A stretch of 64,000 nucleotides of DNA. Source: Planomicrobium sp. CPCC 101110. GTDB taxonomy: Bacteria > Bacillota > Bacilli > Bacillales_A > Planococcaceae. This document shows, one piece after another, positions 41,460 through 49,857 of this stretch (positions are counted from its first letter, which is position 1; every line of letters begins with the position of its first letter). Location of the stretch: assembly GCF_007859395.1 (NCBI RefSeq), contig NZ_VOHD01000011.1, positions 1 through 64,000 on the forward strand, written 5' to 3'. The notes below the pieces were generated by a model, which was not told the DNA's origin, ran no database searches, and was given only the letters and a program-made list of their open reading frames with translations. Made by a program: the position numbers and the translations under genes.

Positions 41460-42761
41460 GTGAAGCCGATTTCCTACACACTTAAAGAAAAAGTTTGGAT
41501 AACCCCGGCGCTATACAGCGTAGGGGCTATCCTTTTATCATTAGCGTCATTTTACTTTGATTTGTATCTTGTGGAACGGCTGCAGAGGTTCATCCCTTCC
41601 ATTTTTCTGACCAGTGTAGAAGTCGGGCAAACCATATTGGGAATCTTGACGGCGGCTATGCTGACTATGACAACTTTTACATTCTCGACGGTTTTAGTCG
41701 TTCTAACAACCTACACCTCCCAATTTTCGCCGCGCGCGCCCGAGAATTTCATCAGAAGCCGCTCCACGAAACATGTTTTGGGGATTTTTGTCGCCAGTTT
41801 TATTTTTAACATGCTTTCCCTTTTGTATATCAGAAAAGACGTGTTTGACCACGAAATCCTGACAACAGCTGTCGGCATTTCCGTTGTTTTCTTCAGTATT
41901 GCAACCTTTGCTTACTATATTCATTTTGTCGCGACCAATGTGCAGATCAGCACATTGATCAACAAACTCATCAACGACGCAGAAGATGTCATCTCCCAAT
42001 ATATTGGCCTTCAGGAAAAAAACTATGTGTCCCTGGAAAATTGGGAACCAGCGAAAGAAAAAGAAACCATCGGAGCAAACGGCAAAGGCTATATTCAATT
42101 TCTTAACCTGGTGGATTTAGTGAAGTTCGCAGAAAAACATGATGTCCAGATTGAGGTAATGGCTAAAATCGGGGATTATGTGTATGAAGGAAAACCGCTT
42201 ATGCGACTTTACGGAAAAGAAGGGCAAGTTTTTTCCATAAATGAATTTCTTACAATCGGAGATGAACGGACCGCTGAACAGGATCTGGGCTATGCCATAC
42301 AGAAAATAGTCGAAGTCGCTATCCGTGCAATTTCACCTGGCAGGCAGGATCCGAATACCGCAAATGATATTTTAATACGTCTCGGGCACCTATTAGGGAA
42401 AATGGGACATTTGAAAACCGATGATTTGGTTTTGGCGGACTCGAAGGATAAAATTCGAGTTCAATACCGATTCGCTTCCTACCGTGAAATCCTGTATCGG
42501 GCTTTTTATCAGCTTTCTTACCAGGGGCGGAACGATATTTCGGTCATTTCCTCAATGACCGAAGCGCTTACGGTGGCTGCGGCACTTGCTCCGGAAATGA
42601 GGCATGAAACTATTTGGAAAACGCAATTGTATATATTAGAAGGAGTCAACAACGAGGCGTTAAAAGAAGCCGATTGGGAATTTCTGCAGACTAAAATTGA
42701 TGAATTGGCCGAAATAACAGAACAACGGCTTGTCGACCTCAAGCCTTACTCCAAAAAATAA
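41460..42761 (+). CDS. DUF2254 family membrane protein
   Basis: A 433-residue protein of the DUF2254 family. Four hydrophobic segments lie in the first 165 residues (around 17-35, 60-84, 105-125 and 138-158), including the family signature TFSTVLVVLTTYTSQFSPRAPENFIRSRS in part. The remaining 270 residues form a soluble domain. Its function is unknown. The GTG start has AGGGGAT five bases upstream. It is 123 bases after the P450 gene and 110 before the YndM-like gene, with no clear terminator between, so co-transcription cannot be ruled out. Confidence 0.87.
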   Translation: MKPISYTLKEKVWITPALYSVGAILLSLASFYFDLYLVERLQRFIPSIFLTSVEVGQTILGILTAAMLTMTTFTFSTVLVVLTTYTSQFSPRAPENFIRSRSTKHVLGIFVASFIFNMLSLLYIRKDVFDHEILTTAVGISVVFFSIATFAYYIHFVATNVQISTLINKLINDAEDVISQYIGLQEKNYVSLENWEPAKEKETIGANGKGYIQFLNLVDLVKFAEKHDVQIEVMAKIGDYVYEGKPLMRLYGKEGQVFSINEFLTIGDERTAEQDLGYAIQKIVEVAIRAISPGRQDPNTANDILIRLGHLLGKMGHLKTDDLVLADSKDKIRVQYRFASYREILYRAFYQLSYQGRNDISVISSMTEALTVAAALAPEMRHETIWKTQLYILEGVNNEALKEADWEFLQTKIDELAEITEQRLVDLKPYSKK

Positions 42762-42870
42762 AAGGCTTTGTATAAGAAAATGATATTTTATACTCAAAAA
42801 ATGATTATATAAAAAAAAAGTGGGGTATAAATTAGTGAAACCAATCAAACTAAAAAAGGAGGAAAATTGA

Positions 42871-43275
42871 ATGAACCATGTTAAAGCACTTATTATGAAG
42901 TTTGTCATGATCGCCGCGGTCCTTTTAATTATCTTGACAGGGTTTTTCCAAGTGAATTTTGCAGACACTTTATGGATCAGTTTAGTTCTTACTTTAGTTG
43001 CTTATGTTATGGGAGATTTGATGATTTTCCGAAAAGCCGGAGATGCAAGAAACCAAAACAAACGCAATATGATTGCCACTATATCTGACATCATTGTCGC
43101 CTTTTTGGTTATCTGGTTGATGGGAGATGCATTGATTGGCAATAACCCGGATATCATTACAGCATCCATCATTTCGGCCATCGTCATTGGTGCTGGGGAA
43201 TGGTTCTTCCACAAATATCTTGACCGCAATGTGTTCCCGGAAAAACATGACCATACGACAACTGCAGCCCGATAA
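42871..43275 (+). CDS. YndM family protein (DUF2512)
   Basis: A 134-residue membrane protein with four predicted TM helices (about 8-27, 30-50, 70-90 and 98-113) and a polar tail. The pattern YVMGDLMIFRKAGDARNQNKRNMIATISDIIVAFLVIWLMG is that of YndM/DUF2512 proteins. Its function is unknown. A ribosome site, AGGAGG, lies eight bases before the ATG. The AT-rich stretch upstream has GGGTAT at 42823-42828, reminiscent of a sigma-B -10 box but without a good -35. Confidence 0.82.
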   Translation: MNHVKALIMKFVMIAAVLLIILTGFFQVNFADTLWISLVLTLVAYVMGDLMIFRKAGDARNQNKRNMIATISDIIVAFLVIWLMGDALIGNNPDIITASIISAIVIGAGEWFFHKYLDRNVFPEKHDHTTTAAR

Positions 43276-43299
43276 AGAGGCTCCAGCCAAATAATTTTT

Positions 43300-43328
43300 A
43301 AAGCATCGCTCCGAGCGATGCTTTTTTA
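43300..43328 (+). terminator. Terminator after the yndM-like gene
   Basis: AAAGCATCGCT/AGCGATGCTTT with a 3-nt loop, then TTTTTT. Confidence 0.9.
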
Positions 43329-43353
43329 TATGCAATAAAGGAAGATCAGGTTC

Positions 43354-43677
43354 TTAGCCAATCACCAGAAAGCCGATCCAAACGACATGGAGAAGCAAAA
43401 TTACAGAGTAAAGCATATTGGCAGATATAAGGAAGCAGCGCCATTTGCCCGACTGAATGAAAACGAATGGAGTAAAAAGCAAACAGAAAAGGCAAACGGA
43501 CAACATAAGCTTGACGGAAAGAATAGCGAGCGGGGAAAGTTCCCGCAATAAAGGATTTCCTTCCTGTATTACACCGAAGTGAAGTCCCAAATATGTAAGT
43601 GTTCCATCCAATAAATTCAGAAGAATCAGGGTCCATACATGCTTTTTTAAAGGTGTATTGCCTTCAGCTGCTATCAT
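43354..43677 (-). CDS. DUF5658-like small membrane protein
   Basis: A 107-residue protein with three predicted TM helices (about 15-35, 47-70 and 80-105). The segment ILLNLLDGTLTYLGLHFGVIQEGNPLLREL, with its Asp and the EGNP motif, is typical of DUF5658 membrane proteins, whose function is unknown. ATG 43677 is preferred because GAGGTG is five bases upstream; the GTG before it overlaps that site. It stands alone. Confidence 0.75.
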   Translation of the reverse strand: MIAAEGNTPLKKHVWTLILLNLLDGTLTYLGLHFGVIQEGNPLLRELSPLAILSVKLMLSVCLFCLLFTPFVFIQSGKWRCFLISANMLYSVILLLHVVWIGFLVIG

Positions 43678-43875
43678 TTTCACACCTCGTTAAATTTTTA
43701 TTTTGCAGGCAGGCGTTCCTGTGCCAAAAGAAAGATATTTTCCCGGCAGCCCTTGTTTACCCATAAAAGAGACTTAGATTCATTTTTATTGAATTTTCAG
43801 ATAACTTATCTTACTTTTAACTATATAAATATTTGCCATTCAAATCAAGCATGGACTGGAAAAGAACGCTATTAT

Positions 43876-43910
43876 AGAAAAAACCTGTCTTGAAAGATCC
43901 AAGACAGGTT
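43876..43910 (-). terminator. Terminator after the CDF transporter gene
   Basis: AACCTGTCTTG and its complement with a 7-nt loop, followed on the minus strand by a T-run. It lies about 50 bases after the stop codon. Confidence 0.88.
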
Positions 43911-43962
43911 GGAGTGCGGCCAGCATCAAGAAGAGATGAGGGAAAGTTGTAATCAGCGAACC

Positions 43963-44853
43963 TTACTCTTCATCATCCGGCGGCATAGTGAAATCCGGTT
44001 CTATGTGGACCAGAATGACACAATTCGGCTTTACTTTGTGTATTTTCCGTTCTATTTCTTCTGTGATCCAGTGGCTTTCCATCACATTCAAAGAAGGATC
44101 GACGGCAATTGTCAAATCGACAAACATGACATTTCCGTGATTGCGCCCTTTGAACTCCCGTAAAATCCGGACACCTGGCACTTTACGGACAATAACCGAC
44201 ATTGTTTCGCCTTCTTCTTCATTGAACGCGTCGGTCAATGTCAAGACTGCTTCTTTGAAAATATCCCATGCTGTTTTCAAAATGATGAAACCGACGATAA
44301 GTGCTGTAATGGTATCAAGAATAGGGGCGCCAAAAATCGCGCCGATGATGCCGATTCCTGCGCCGATGCTGACAAGGGCATCTGATCGGTTATCGTAAGC
44401 GGCAGCTTTAACAGAGCTGCTTTTTATTTGTTGGCTCAACCTTAAATTATAGCGATACACCCCATACATAACGACTGCTGAAAAGAAAGCCACTCCAGCA
44501 GTAAACAGGGAAGGGGCTGCATCTGGCGGCCCGAAAAATCCGCGGGCTGCGCTAAGCAATACTTGGATGCCGATAACGGCCATGATGAAGGATGCTAAGA
44601 GGGAAGCGATGGTTTCCGCACGCAAATGGCCATAATGATGGTTTTCATCTGGCGGTTTTTGCGAAATGCGGAGGCCGACTAAGACGGCGACCGAGGCGAT
44701 AATATCGGATAAATTGTTCAATCCATCGGCTACTAGGGCTTCAGAAGATCCAGTAAAGCCGAAGAAAAGCTTGATTGCGCTAAGGAAAATATATGCGCCT
44801 ATACTGAGCCATGCCCCTTTTTCTCCTTTGCGTAAATTTGTGTATACTTCCAT
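43963..44853 (-). CDS. Cation diffusion facilitator (Mn/Zn efflux type)
   Basis: A 296-residue CDF transporter with six predicted TM helices. Metal-binding positions are visible in TM2 (ALVADGLNNLSD) and TM5 (AYDNRSDALVS), and HHYGHLRAE follows TM2. The C-terminal cytoplasmic domain (about 205-290) has the family pattern VPGVRILREFKGRNHGN and VILVHIEPD. The DNxxD pattern in TM5 resembles the MneP/MneS manganese exporters, but zinc or iron cannot be excluded. It exports divalent cations in exchange for protons. ATG 44853 follows GGAGG by about 11 bases. Confidence 0.92.
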   Translation of the reverse strand: MEVYTNLRKGEKGAWLSIGAYIFLSAIKLFFGFTGSSEALVADGLNNLSDIIASVAVLVGLRISQKPPDENHHYGHLRAETIASLLASFIMAVIGIQVLLSAARGFFGPPDAAPSLFTAGVAFFSAVVMYGVYRYNLRLSQQIKSSSVKAAAYDNRSDALVSIGAGIGIIGAIFGAPILDTITALIVGFIILKTAWDIFKEAVLTLTDAFNEEEGETMSVIVRKVPGVRILREFKGRNHGNVMFVDLTIAVDPSLNVMESHWITEEIERKIHKVKPNCVILVHIEPDFTMPPDDEE

Positions 44854-44883
44854 TTTGTTTCCCGCCTCCAAGTCTTGTAAACA

Positions 44884-44918
44884 AAGGGAAACGACCCTCA
44901 GGTGAGAGCCGTTTCGTT
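44884..44918 (-). terminator. Terminator after the CBS-domain protein gene
   Basis: GAAACGGCTCTCA/TGAGGGTCGTTTC forms a 13-bp stem with two G-T pairs, followed on the minus strand by CCCTTTGTTT. It separates the CBS protein gene from the CDF gene just downstream. Confidence 0.75.
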
Positions 44919-44939
44919 AAGGGATCTTATGTTCACTGT

Positions 44940-45935
44940 TTAGCGTTTATGTACTTCCAAAAACCGGATATGGTTGCCTTGGATGTCATTGATGAAAAAG
45001 TCATAGCCTTGTTCGAAGATTTTTTGTTCTGAATTGGCTTCAAAACTTCTGGACATAAACCATCCTCCAATAGTATCCATGTCTTTATCGCCGATGTCAA
45101 TCGACAACAATTGGTTAACGTCATCAATCCGCAGTTTTGCATCAAATATATACCGATGCTCGCCGATTTGTTGGATTTGCGGAATTTCATTGGAGTCGAA
45201 TTCATCTTGAATATCCCCGACTATTTCTTCAATGATGTCTTCTATCGTCACAAGCCCGCAAGTACCGCCGTATTCATCTCTTAGAATGGCCATATGAGTA
45301 CGTTCGCGCTGGATTTTCAATAACAGGTCGCCGACTGGTATTGAGCCGATCACTTGAATAATAGGCTGAATATACGAAGAGACCGGCAAATCGCCAGTCG
45401 AAGGGTCGGTTGCATAAGCAGCCAGCAGATGTTTCATGTTTACAAGCCCGATCACATGGTCTTTGCCTCCATCAACAATTGGATAACGAGTAAACCGTTC
45501 GACTCCGTTGAGGCGAAGCACTTCTTTCAAAGCCATGTTTTTCTCCAATATTGCCATTTCAGTGCGCGGCACCATAATTTCTTTTGCCAGCAATTGGTCA
45601 AACTCCAGAATTTTGCTTGCATAGGCATACTTGAAAGGAACAATATGGCCGTTACTATAACTGCTGGCCAGTTTCACTTTTAACTCTTCTTGGACAGAGC
45701 TTTTAACAGGGCGTGAAAAACGCTTCATTTTGAACAAGCCAAGCTGGCGGGCAAAAATGGGTCCATCTGGATGGACAGCGGTATGGGTGAAAGGAAAAGA
45801 GTTTTGTAGTTTGCTTTCTTTAAGCTGATTCGCATGTGTGGAACGGGCTTTTGACATAACAAAATCCCTGGCGGAAAAAAGGGCGGCGCAGGTGATCAAG
45901 ACAGCGAACACGATCAGGTAGATGGCAAGGTCCAA
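44940..45935 (-). CDS. CorC/CNNM-like CBS protein with a shortened membrane domain
   Basis: A 331-residue protein of the hemolysin-C/CorC group. The C-terminal two thirds are normal: the cysteine-free linker EELKVKLASSYSNGHI, KEIMVPRTEM, two CBS domains (YPIVDGGKDHVIGLVNMK, MAILRDEYGGTCGLVTIEDIIEEIVGDI) and the CorC_HlyC domain. The N-terminal CNNM domain, usually three or more TM helices over about 190 residues, is reduced to one helix (residues 2-20), the SARDFVMSKARSTHANQLKESK motif and a linker of about 35 residues. I chose TTG 45935 because AAAGGA is five bases upstream and homologues begin at this residue. Ion transport seems unlikely in this form. Confidence 0.85.
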   Translation of the reverse strand: MDLAIYLIVFAVLITCAALFSARDFVMSKARSTHANQLKESKLQNSFPFTHTAVHPDGPIFARQLGLFKMKRFSRPVKSSVQEELKVKLASSYSNGHIVPFKYAYASKILEFDQLLAKEIMVPRTEMAILEKNMALKEVLRLNGVERFTRYPIVDGGKDHVIGLVNMKHLLAAYATDPSTGDLPVSSYIQPIIQVIGSIPVGDLLLKIQRERTHMAILRDEYGGTCGLVTIEDIIEEIVGDIQDEFDSNEIPQIQQIGEHRYIFDAKLRIDDVNQLLSIDIGDKDMDTIGGWFMSRSFEANSEQKIFEQGYDFFINDIQGNHIRFLEVHKR

Positions 45936-45976
45936 AGAATTCCTTTGCTCCGATTCCGTATACGAAAAGGGAACAA
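45914..45976 (-). CDS. Possible 20-residue leader ORF overlapping the CBS gene
   Basis: The strongest ribosome site in the region, AGGAGG at 45985-45990, lies eight bases before TTG 45976. That codon opens a 20-codon frame (starting MFPFRIRNRSKG) which ends inside the start of the CBS gene in another frame. It could couple translation to the gene or be a relic of the original start after a frameshift. Confidence 0.3.
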   Translation of the reverse strand: MFPFRIRNRSKGILWTLPST

Positions 45977-46141
45977 AGTTTTCACCTCCTGCGGGCAGGG
46001 TAATATGAATAAGCTTCATCATAAAACAAAAAGAAAGAAAATACAAACTATTCCGTCTATTAAATTTATAAAACTGTAATAGTTACTGGAGCTGAATATC
46101 CGTTATGCTTAAGAGATAAAAATAAAGTAAAGGAGAGGCTT

Positions 46142-47311
46142 ATGTCAAAAAGCAAATACATCGAAATCTTAAAAGCATCAACAAAACTGGGGTTGACTTC
46201 GTTCGGCGGCCCGACTGCCCATCTTGGCTATTTCAGGGAGGAATATGTTGCAAAACGAAAATGGCTGGACGATAAAGCGTATGCTGATTTAGTGGCGCTA
46301 TGCCAATTCCTTCCCGGTCCGGCCAGTTCTCAAGTAGGGATTTCCATCGGGATATTAAGAGGAGGCTTGTTCGGCGGTTTTCTTTCCTGGTTCGGTTTCA
46401 CAATGCCGTCCGTTATTCTTTTAATGCTCTTCGCCTTGCTGATAACAAATGGGACCTTCGACAGCGGTTGGCTTCAAGGATTGAAAATCGTGGCTGTAGC
46501 GGTAGTAGCCCATGCTTTGTTAGGAATGGGGAAATCCTTGGTGCCGGACAGGCCGAGAGTGGCAATAGCGGTAGGTGCCGCGTCCGCCATTTTACTGGTG
46601 CCTACAGCGTGGGCACAGATTGCTATTATTATTCTAGCCGGCATCATCGGTTATATTCTGTACCGGAATGAGAAAGCGCCTGATACGGTTAAGCTTGCTT
46701 TGTCTGTCAGCAAGAAGGTTGGTATGGCAGCGTGGATCCTGTTTTTCGGGCTATTGATCGGTCTGCCTCTTCTGCGGCCGGTTATCGATTCGGTATATTA
46801 CGCTATTTTCGATATTTTTTACCGTGTTGGATCAATTGTTTTCGGCGGTGGGCATGTTGTCTTGCCGATGCTTGAACGGGAGGTCGTTCCGCTCTGGATG
46901 ACCCCGGATTTGTTTATCTCGGGTTATGGGGCTGCTCAGGCGGTGCCTGGTCCATTATTTACTTTATCAGGATATTTGGGCCAAATAATGGGCGGAGGCT
47001 TGGGTGTGCTTATAGCGGTTGCGGCGATGTTTTTGCCGTCATTTCTTTTGGTTATCGGGATTCTGCCTTTTTGGAATACCGTACGCAGCAAGCCAGGGGT
47101 TCAAGCAGCATTGAAAGGCGTCAACGCCGGGGTTGTCGGCATCTTGCTTGCGGCGTTATACGACCCGGTTTTTGTCTCGGCTATCCGTGTGCCAGCCGAT
47201 TTTGTAATCGCGATTTTATCTTTTGCGATGTTAGTCTATTTCAAATTGGCTCCGTGGAAAGTTGTCTTAGCGGCAGCGGTCTTGGGAGCGATAGCTTACA
47301 CATTTCAGTAA
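46142..47311 (+). CDS. chrA: Chromate transporter ChrA
   Basis: A 389-residue membrane protein of the long CHR family with two homologous halves. The first signature is GLTSFGGPTAHLGYFREEYV followed by CQFLPGPASSQVGISIG. The second is GSIVFGGGHVVLPMLEREVV followed by AQAVPGPLFTLSGYLG. About ten TM helices are predicted. It is thought to export chromate, or sulfate-like anions. AAAGGAG lies seven bases before the ATG. kynU starts only 15 bases after its stop, so the three genes chrA-kynU-kynB look like one transcript. Confidence 0.93.
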   Translation: MSKSKYIEILKASTKLGLTSFGGPTAHLGYFREEYVAKRKWLDDKAYADLVALCQFLPGPASSQVGISIGILRGGLFGGFLSWFGFTMPSVILLMLFALLITNGTFDSGWLQGLKIVAVAVVAHALLGMGKSLVPDRPRVAIAVGAASAILLVPTAWAQIAIIILAGIIGYILYRNEKAPDTVKLALSVSKKVGMAAWILFFGLLIGLPLLRPVIDSVYYAIFDIFYRVGSIVFGGGHVVLPMLEREVVPLWMTPDLFISGYGAAQAVPGPLFTLSGYLGQIMGGGLGVLIAVAAMFLPSFLLVIGILPFWNTVRSKPGVQAALKGVNAGVVGILLAALYDPVFVSAIRVPADFVIAILSFAMLVYFKLAPWKVVLAAAVLGAIAYTFQ

Positions 47312-47326
47312 TGGGGAGGTTGGAAA

Positions 47327-48580
47327 ATGGCAACGGCAATCGAACTGGACGGGGAAGATGTTTTGGCTCGTTTCAAGCAGGAATTCTACCAGCCGGAAGG
47401 CCAAATTTACATGGACGGCAACTCGCTCGGACTCATGTCCCAGCGGGCTGAAGCCAAACTGATGGAATTGATGGACAGCTGGAAAATCCATGGCATTGAC
47501 GGGTGGACAGAAGGGGCGAATCCTTGGTTCACATTGGCGGAGGAAATGAGCGCGCGCATAGCTCCTGTAATTGGAGCCAAACCGCATGAAGTGATCGTGA
47601 CAGGGTCAATTACTTCCAACATCCATCAAATGCTTTCGACGGTCTTTCTGCCGACAGCTGAACGGTTTGTGATTGTGGTGGATGAATTGAATTTCCCGTC
47701 CGATATTTATGCTGTGGAAAGCCATTTGAGGCTCCGTGGGCTTGATCCGGCAACAGCCGTACGGAAAATATCTAGCAGGGACGGATACACGCTGGAATAT
47801 GAAGATATTGTTTCCGAATTGAAAGAGGATGTGGCGCTTCTGTTATTGCCTTCTGTGCTATACCGGAGCGGCCAATTATTGCCAATCCGTGAAATTACCG
47901 CAGCTGCCCACGATAAAGGGATATTGGCGGGATTTGACTTGGCGCATTCCATCGGTGCTCTGCCGCATGAACTGCACTTAGACGGTGTAGACTTTGCCGT
48001 TTGGTGCCATTACAAGTACATGAATTCGGGGCCGGGCGGAACAGGGGGCCTCTTTATCCACGAACGCCACCACCATCTGGCCCCTGGCAATGCAGGTTGG
48101 TTCGGTTCTGACAAGGCAAAGCAATTTGACATGGACCACCGCTTTTCAAAAGCGGAAGGGGCGGGCGCTTATCAAATCGGTACACCGAATATCTTTAGTA
48201 TGGCGCCGCTTCTCGGCAGCTTGGAGATGTTTGAAGAAGCCGGCATTGGCGCGATCCGCGAAAAATCGCTGAAGCTGACTGCATGGCTTCGGGGCTTGAT
48301 CCGGGGGCAGCTGCCCGAGTTTGCGGATGTCACTCCTGCCGAAGACAGGGAAAGGGGAGGCCATATCGCTCTGGCGCATCCCGAAGCGGCGCGCATTTGT
48401 AAAGCTTTGAAACAAGCGGGCGTCGTTCCGGACTTCCGTTCGCCGAATATTATCAGGCTGGCACCGGTCGCCTTCTATACATCATTTGCCGATGTGGAAG
48501 AAACGGTTATGCGATTGAAGAAAATCATGCAAGGCGAGTTGTATAAGGAATTCACAAATGACCGAAATGTGGTGGCTTGA
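47327..48580 (+). CDS. kynU: Kynureninase
   Basis: A 417-residue PLP enzyme cleaving kynurenine to anthranilate and alanine. YMDGNSLGLMS is near the N-terminus, the PLP-ring Asp is in GFDLAHSIGA, the Schiff-base Lys is in CHYKYMNSGPGG, and GTPNIFSMAPL follows. The length is normal. GGGGAGG precedes the ATG by seven bases. Its stop TGA abuts the kynB ATG, so the two are coupled. The first enzyme of the pathway, tryptophan 2,3-dioxygenase, is not in the window. Confidence 0.95.
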   Translation: MATAIELDGEDVLARFKQEFYQPEGQIYMDGNSLGLMSQRAEAKLMELMDSWKIHGIDGWTEGANPWFTLAEEMSARIAPVIGAKPHEVIVTGSITSNIHQMLSTVFLPTAERFVIVVDELNFPSDIYAVESHLRLRGLDPATAVRKISSRDGYTLEYEDIVSELKEDVALLLLPSVLYRSGQLLPIREITAAAHDKGILAGFDLAHSIGALPHELHLDGVDFAVWCHYKYMNSGPGGTGGLFIHERHHHLAPGNAGWFGSDKAKQFDMDHRFSKAEGAGAYQIGTPNIFSMAPLLGSLEMFEEAGIGAIREKSLKLTAWLRGLIRGQLPEFADVTPAEDRERGGHIALAHPEAARICKALKQAGVVPDFRSPNIIRLAPVAFYTSFADVEETVMRLKKIMQGELYKEFTNDRNVVA

Positions 48581-49201
48581 ATGGAGAAGAAAATAATCGA
48601 TATTTCAATGGAATTGAGCAACAGGACTCCGCAATGGCCTGGAGACCAGCCATTTTATTATGGATTGACCGGTACAATTGAAGAAACCGGTTCAGTGAAT
48701 GTCGGGGAAATCAGAACCGGCACACATTTGGGTACCCATATTGATGCGCCTTTCCATTATGACAATGATGGCTTAACGATAGGCGAAATGCCTTTGGAAG
48801 TCTACTTGTCCACAGCTCAGGTGATGGATGTCAGAGGATTGGATGAGATAACAAGCAATGATTTGAAAAAACCGGAGGCAGGCGTAACCACAGTGCTGCT
48901 GAGAACAGGCGCCTGGCGGGACCGCACAAAGTTTCCGGGGCATTGGCCGGTATTTGATGTGTCGATTGCCTCCTGGATGAAAACCAATGGAATCCGGCTG
49001 CTTGGCGTGGATGTTCCATCCGTTGATCAGGAGACGAGCAAAGACATGGAGATGCACCAAGCGATGAACCGTAACGGGCGCTATATTCTGGAATCTATCA
49101 TATTGGACTATGCAGAAGAAGGCGTCTATCAACTTGCTGCGTTGCCGCTGAAAATCAAAGGCGCTGAAGGAAGCCCTGTACGTGCAGTCCTATACACATA
49201 A
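48581..49201 (+). CDS. kynB: Kynurenine formamidase
   Basis: A 206-residue metal-dependent hydrolase of the cyclase family, which releases formate from N-formylkynurenine. The zinc-binding motif is HLGTHIDAPFHY, and DISMELSNRTPQWPGDQPF and GVDVPSVDQE are typical of bacterial KynB. It starts directly after kynU. Together they convert formylkynurenine to anthranilate, feeding tryptophan degradation or quinolone/anthranilate needs. Confidence 0.95.
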   Translation: MEKKIIDISMELSNRTPQWPGDQPFYYGLTGTIEETGSVNVGEIRTGTHLGTHIDAPFHYDNDGLTIGEMPLEVYLSTAQVMDVRGLDEITSNDLKKPEAGVTTVLLRTGAWRDRTKFPGHWPVFDVSIASWMKTNGIRLLGVDVPSVDQETSKDMEMHQAMNRNGRYILESIILDYAEEGVYQLAALPLKIKGAEGSPVRAVLYT

Positions 49202-49214
49202 AAAGGCGCAAAAT

Positions 49215-49247
49215 AACCCTGTACCAGTTTTAGGTACAGGGTTTTAC
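49215..49247. terminator. Terminator after kynB
   Basis: AACCCTGTACC and its complement with a 7-nt loop and flanking A/T runs. It slightly overlaps the stop of the convergent gene at 49244. Confidence 0.87.
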
Positions 49248-49681
49248 ATATAATCGGAACGGAAATACGGTTCAAGTTTTTTTATATTAATAGCGATTTC
49301 ATCGCAAATTTCCTGGTAAAGGGCCCATTGTTCAACAAAGTCAGTTGACCGTAATTCCGGATTCCGAATGTCCCAACGCAATAGCTTTTGTGGTGGCAAG
49401 TCGGATGGAATATCTCCTTGCTCATAATCGCCGTCGTGCAAAGCGACAATCAAGTCCGCTTCACTCACTTCTTCCAAATTATAGGATCTTGGCTGTACCT
49501 TGGGTATGTCAAGCATGATTTCCTTCATGATTTCGATTGGAGTATCGCTGCATAGTGAATCTTGGTCCCAGGCGGCACTTTTTATTTCCCAGTCAGGAAG
49601 CATCAGGCGATTCGCCCAAATTTCAGCCATGAGCCCACGCTGCTGTTGGGGAGATAGAAAATAAACGGTATGTTTAGACAT
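49244..49681 (-). CDS. Low-molecular-weight phosphatase-like protein lacking the catalytic cysteine
   Basis: A 145-residue protein with the layout of ArsC/low-molecular-weight tyrosine phosphatases: beta-strand TVYFLS, loop, MAEIWANRL helix, WEIKSAAW, PIEIMKEIMLDI, SEADLIVALHDGD and LLRWDIRNPE. In active members the first loop is CX5R (for example CTGNSCRS). Here it reads SPQQQRG, one residue shorter and with Ser in place of Cys, so it should be inactive as phosphatase or arsenate reductase. It could bind a phosphorylated partner or an oxyanion without catalysis. The ATG has a modest site (AAGAAGGGG) 7-8 bases upstream. No ars genes are nearby. Confidence 0.75.
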   Translation of the reverse strand: MSKHTVYFLSPQQQRGLMAEIWANRLMLPDWEIKSAAWDQDSLCSDTPIEIMKEIMLDIPKVQPRSYNLEEVSEADLIVALHDGDYEQGDIPSDLPPQKLLRWDIRNPELRSTDFVEQWALYQEICDEIAINIKKLEPYFRSDYM

Positions 49682-49801
49682 GGCTGATCCCCTTCTTCCT
49701 CGCTTTAAAGTTTTAGTTGTTAGTAATCTTTACCCATTTCAGGGTTGCTTAAACTAATAAATTATTGATGAAATCGAATCAGCAGACTGTATAAGTGCTA
49801 A

Positions 49802-49852
49802 AAAGGTCTGACCGAAAAGCCAAGAGCTGTCTGGCTTTTCGGTCAGACCTTT
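49802..49852. terminator. Long terminator after the uspA-like gene
   Basis: A perfect 21-bp stem, starting AAAGGTCTGACCG, with a 9-nt loop. It lies just after the stop of the minus-strand UspA gene. Confidence 0.88.
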
Positions 49853-49857
49853 CTGTT

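Noticed and set aside
44854..44939. Manganese (yybP-ykoY) riboswitch before the CDF gene
   Set aside because: The hairpin there fits a plain terminator for the upstream gene; the paired conserved loops of the riboswitch are missing.
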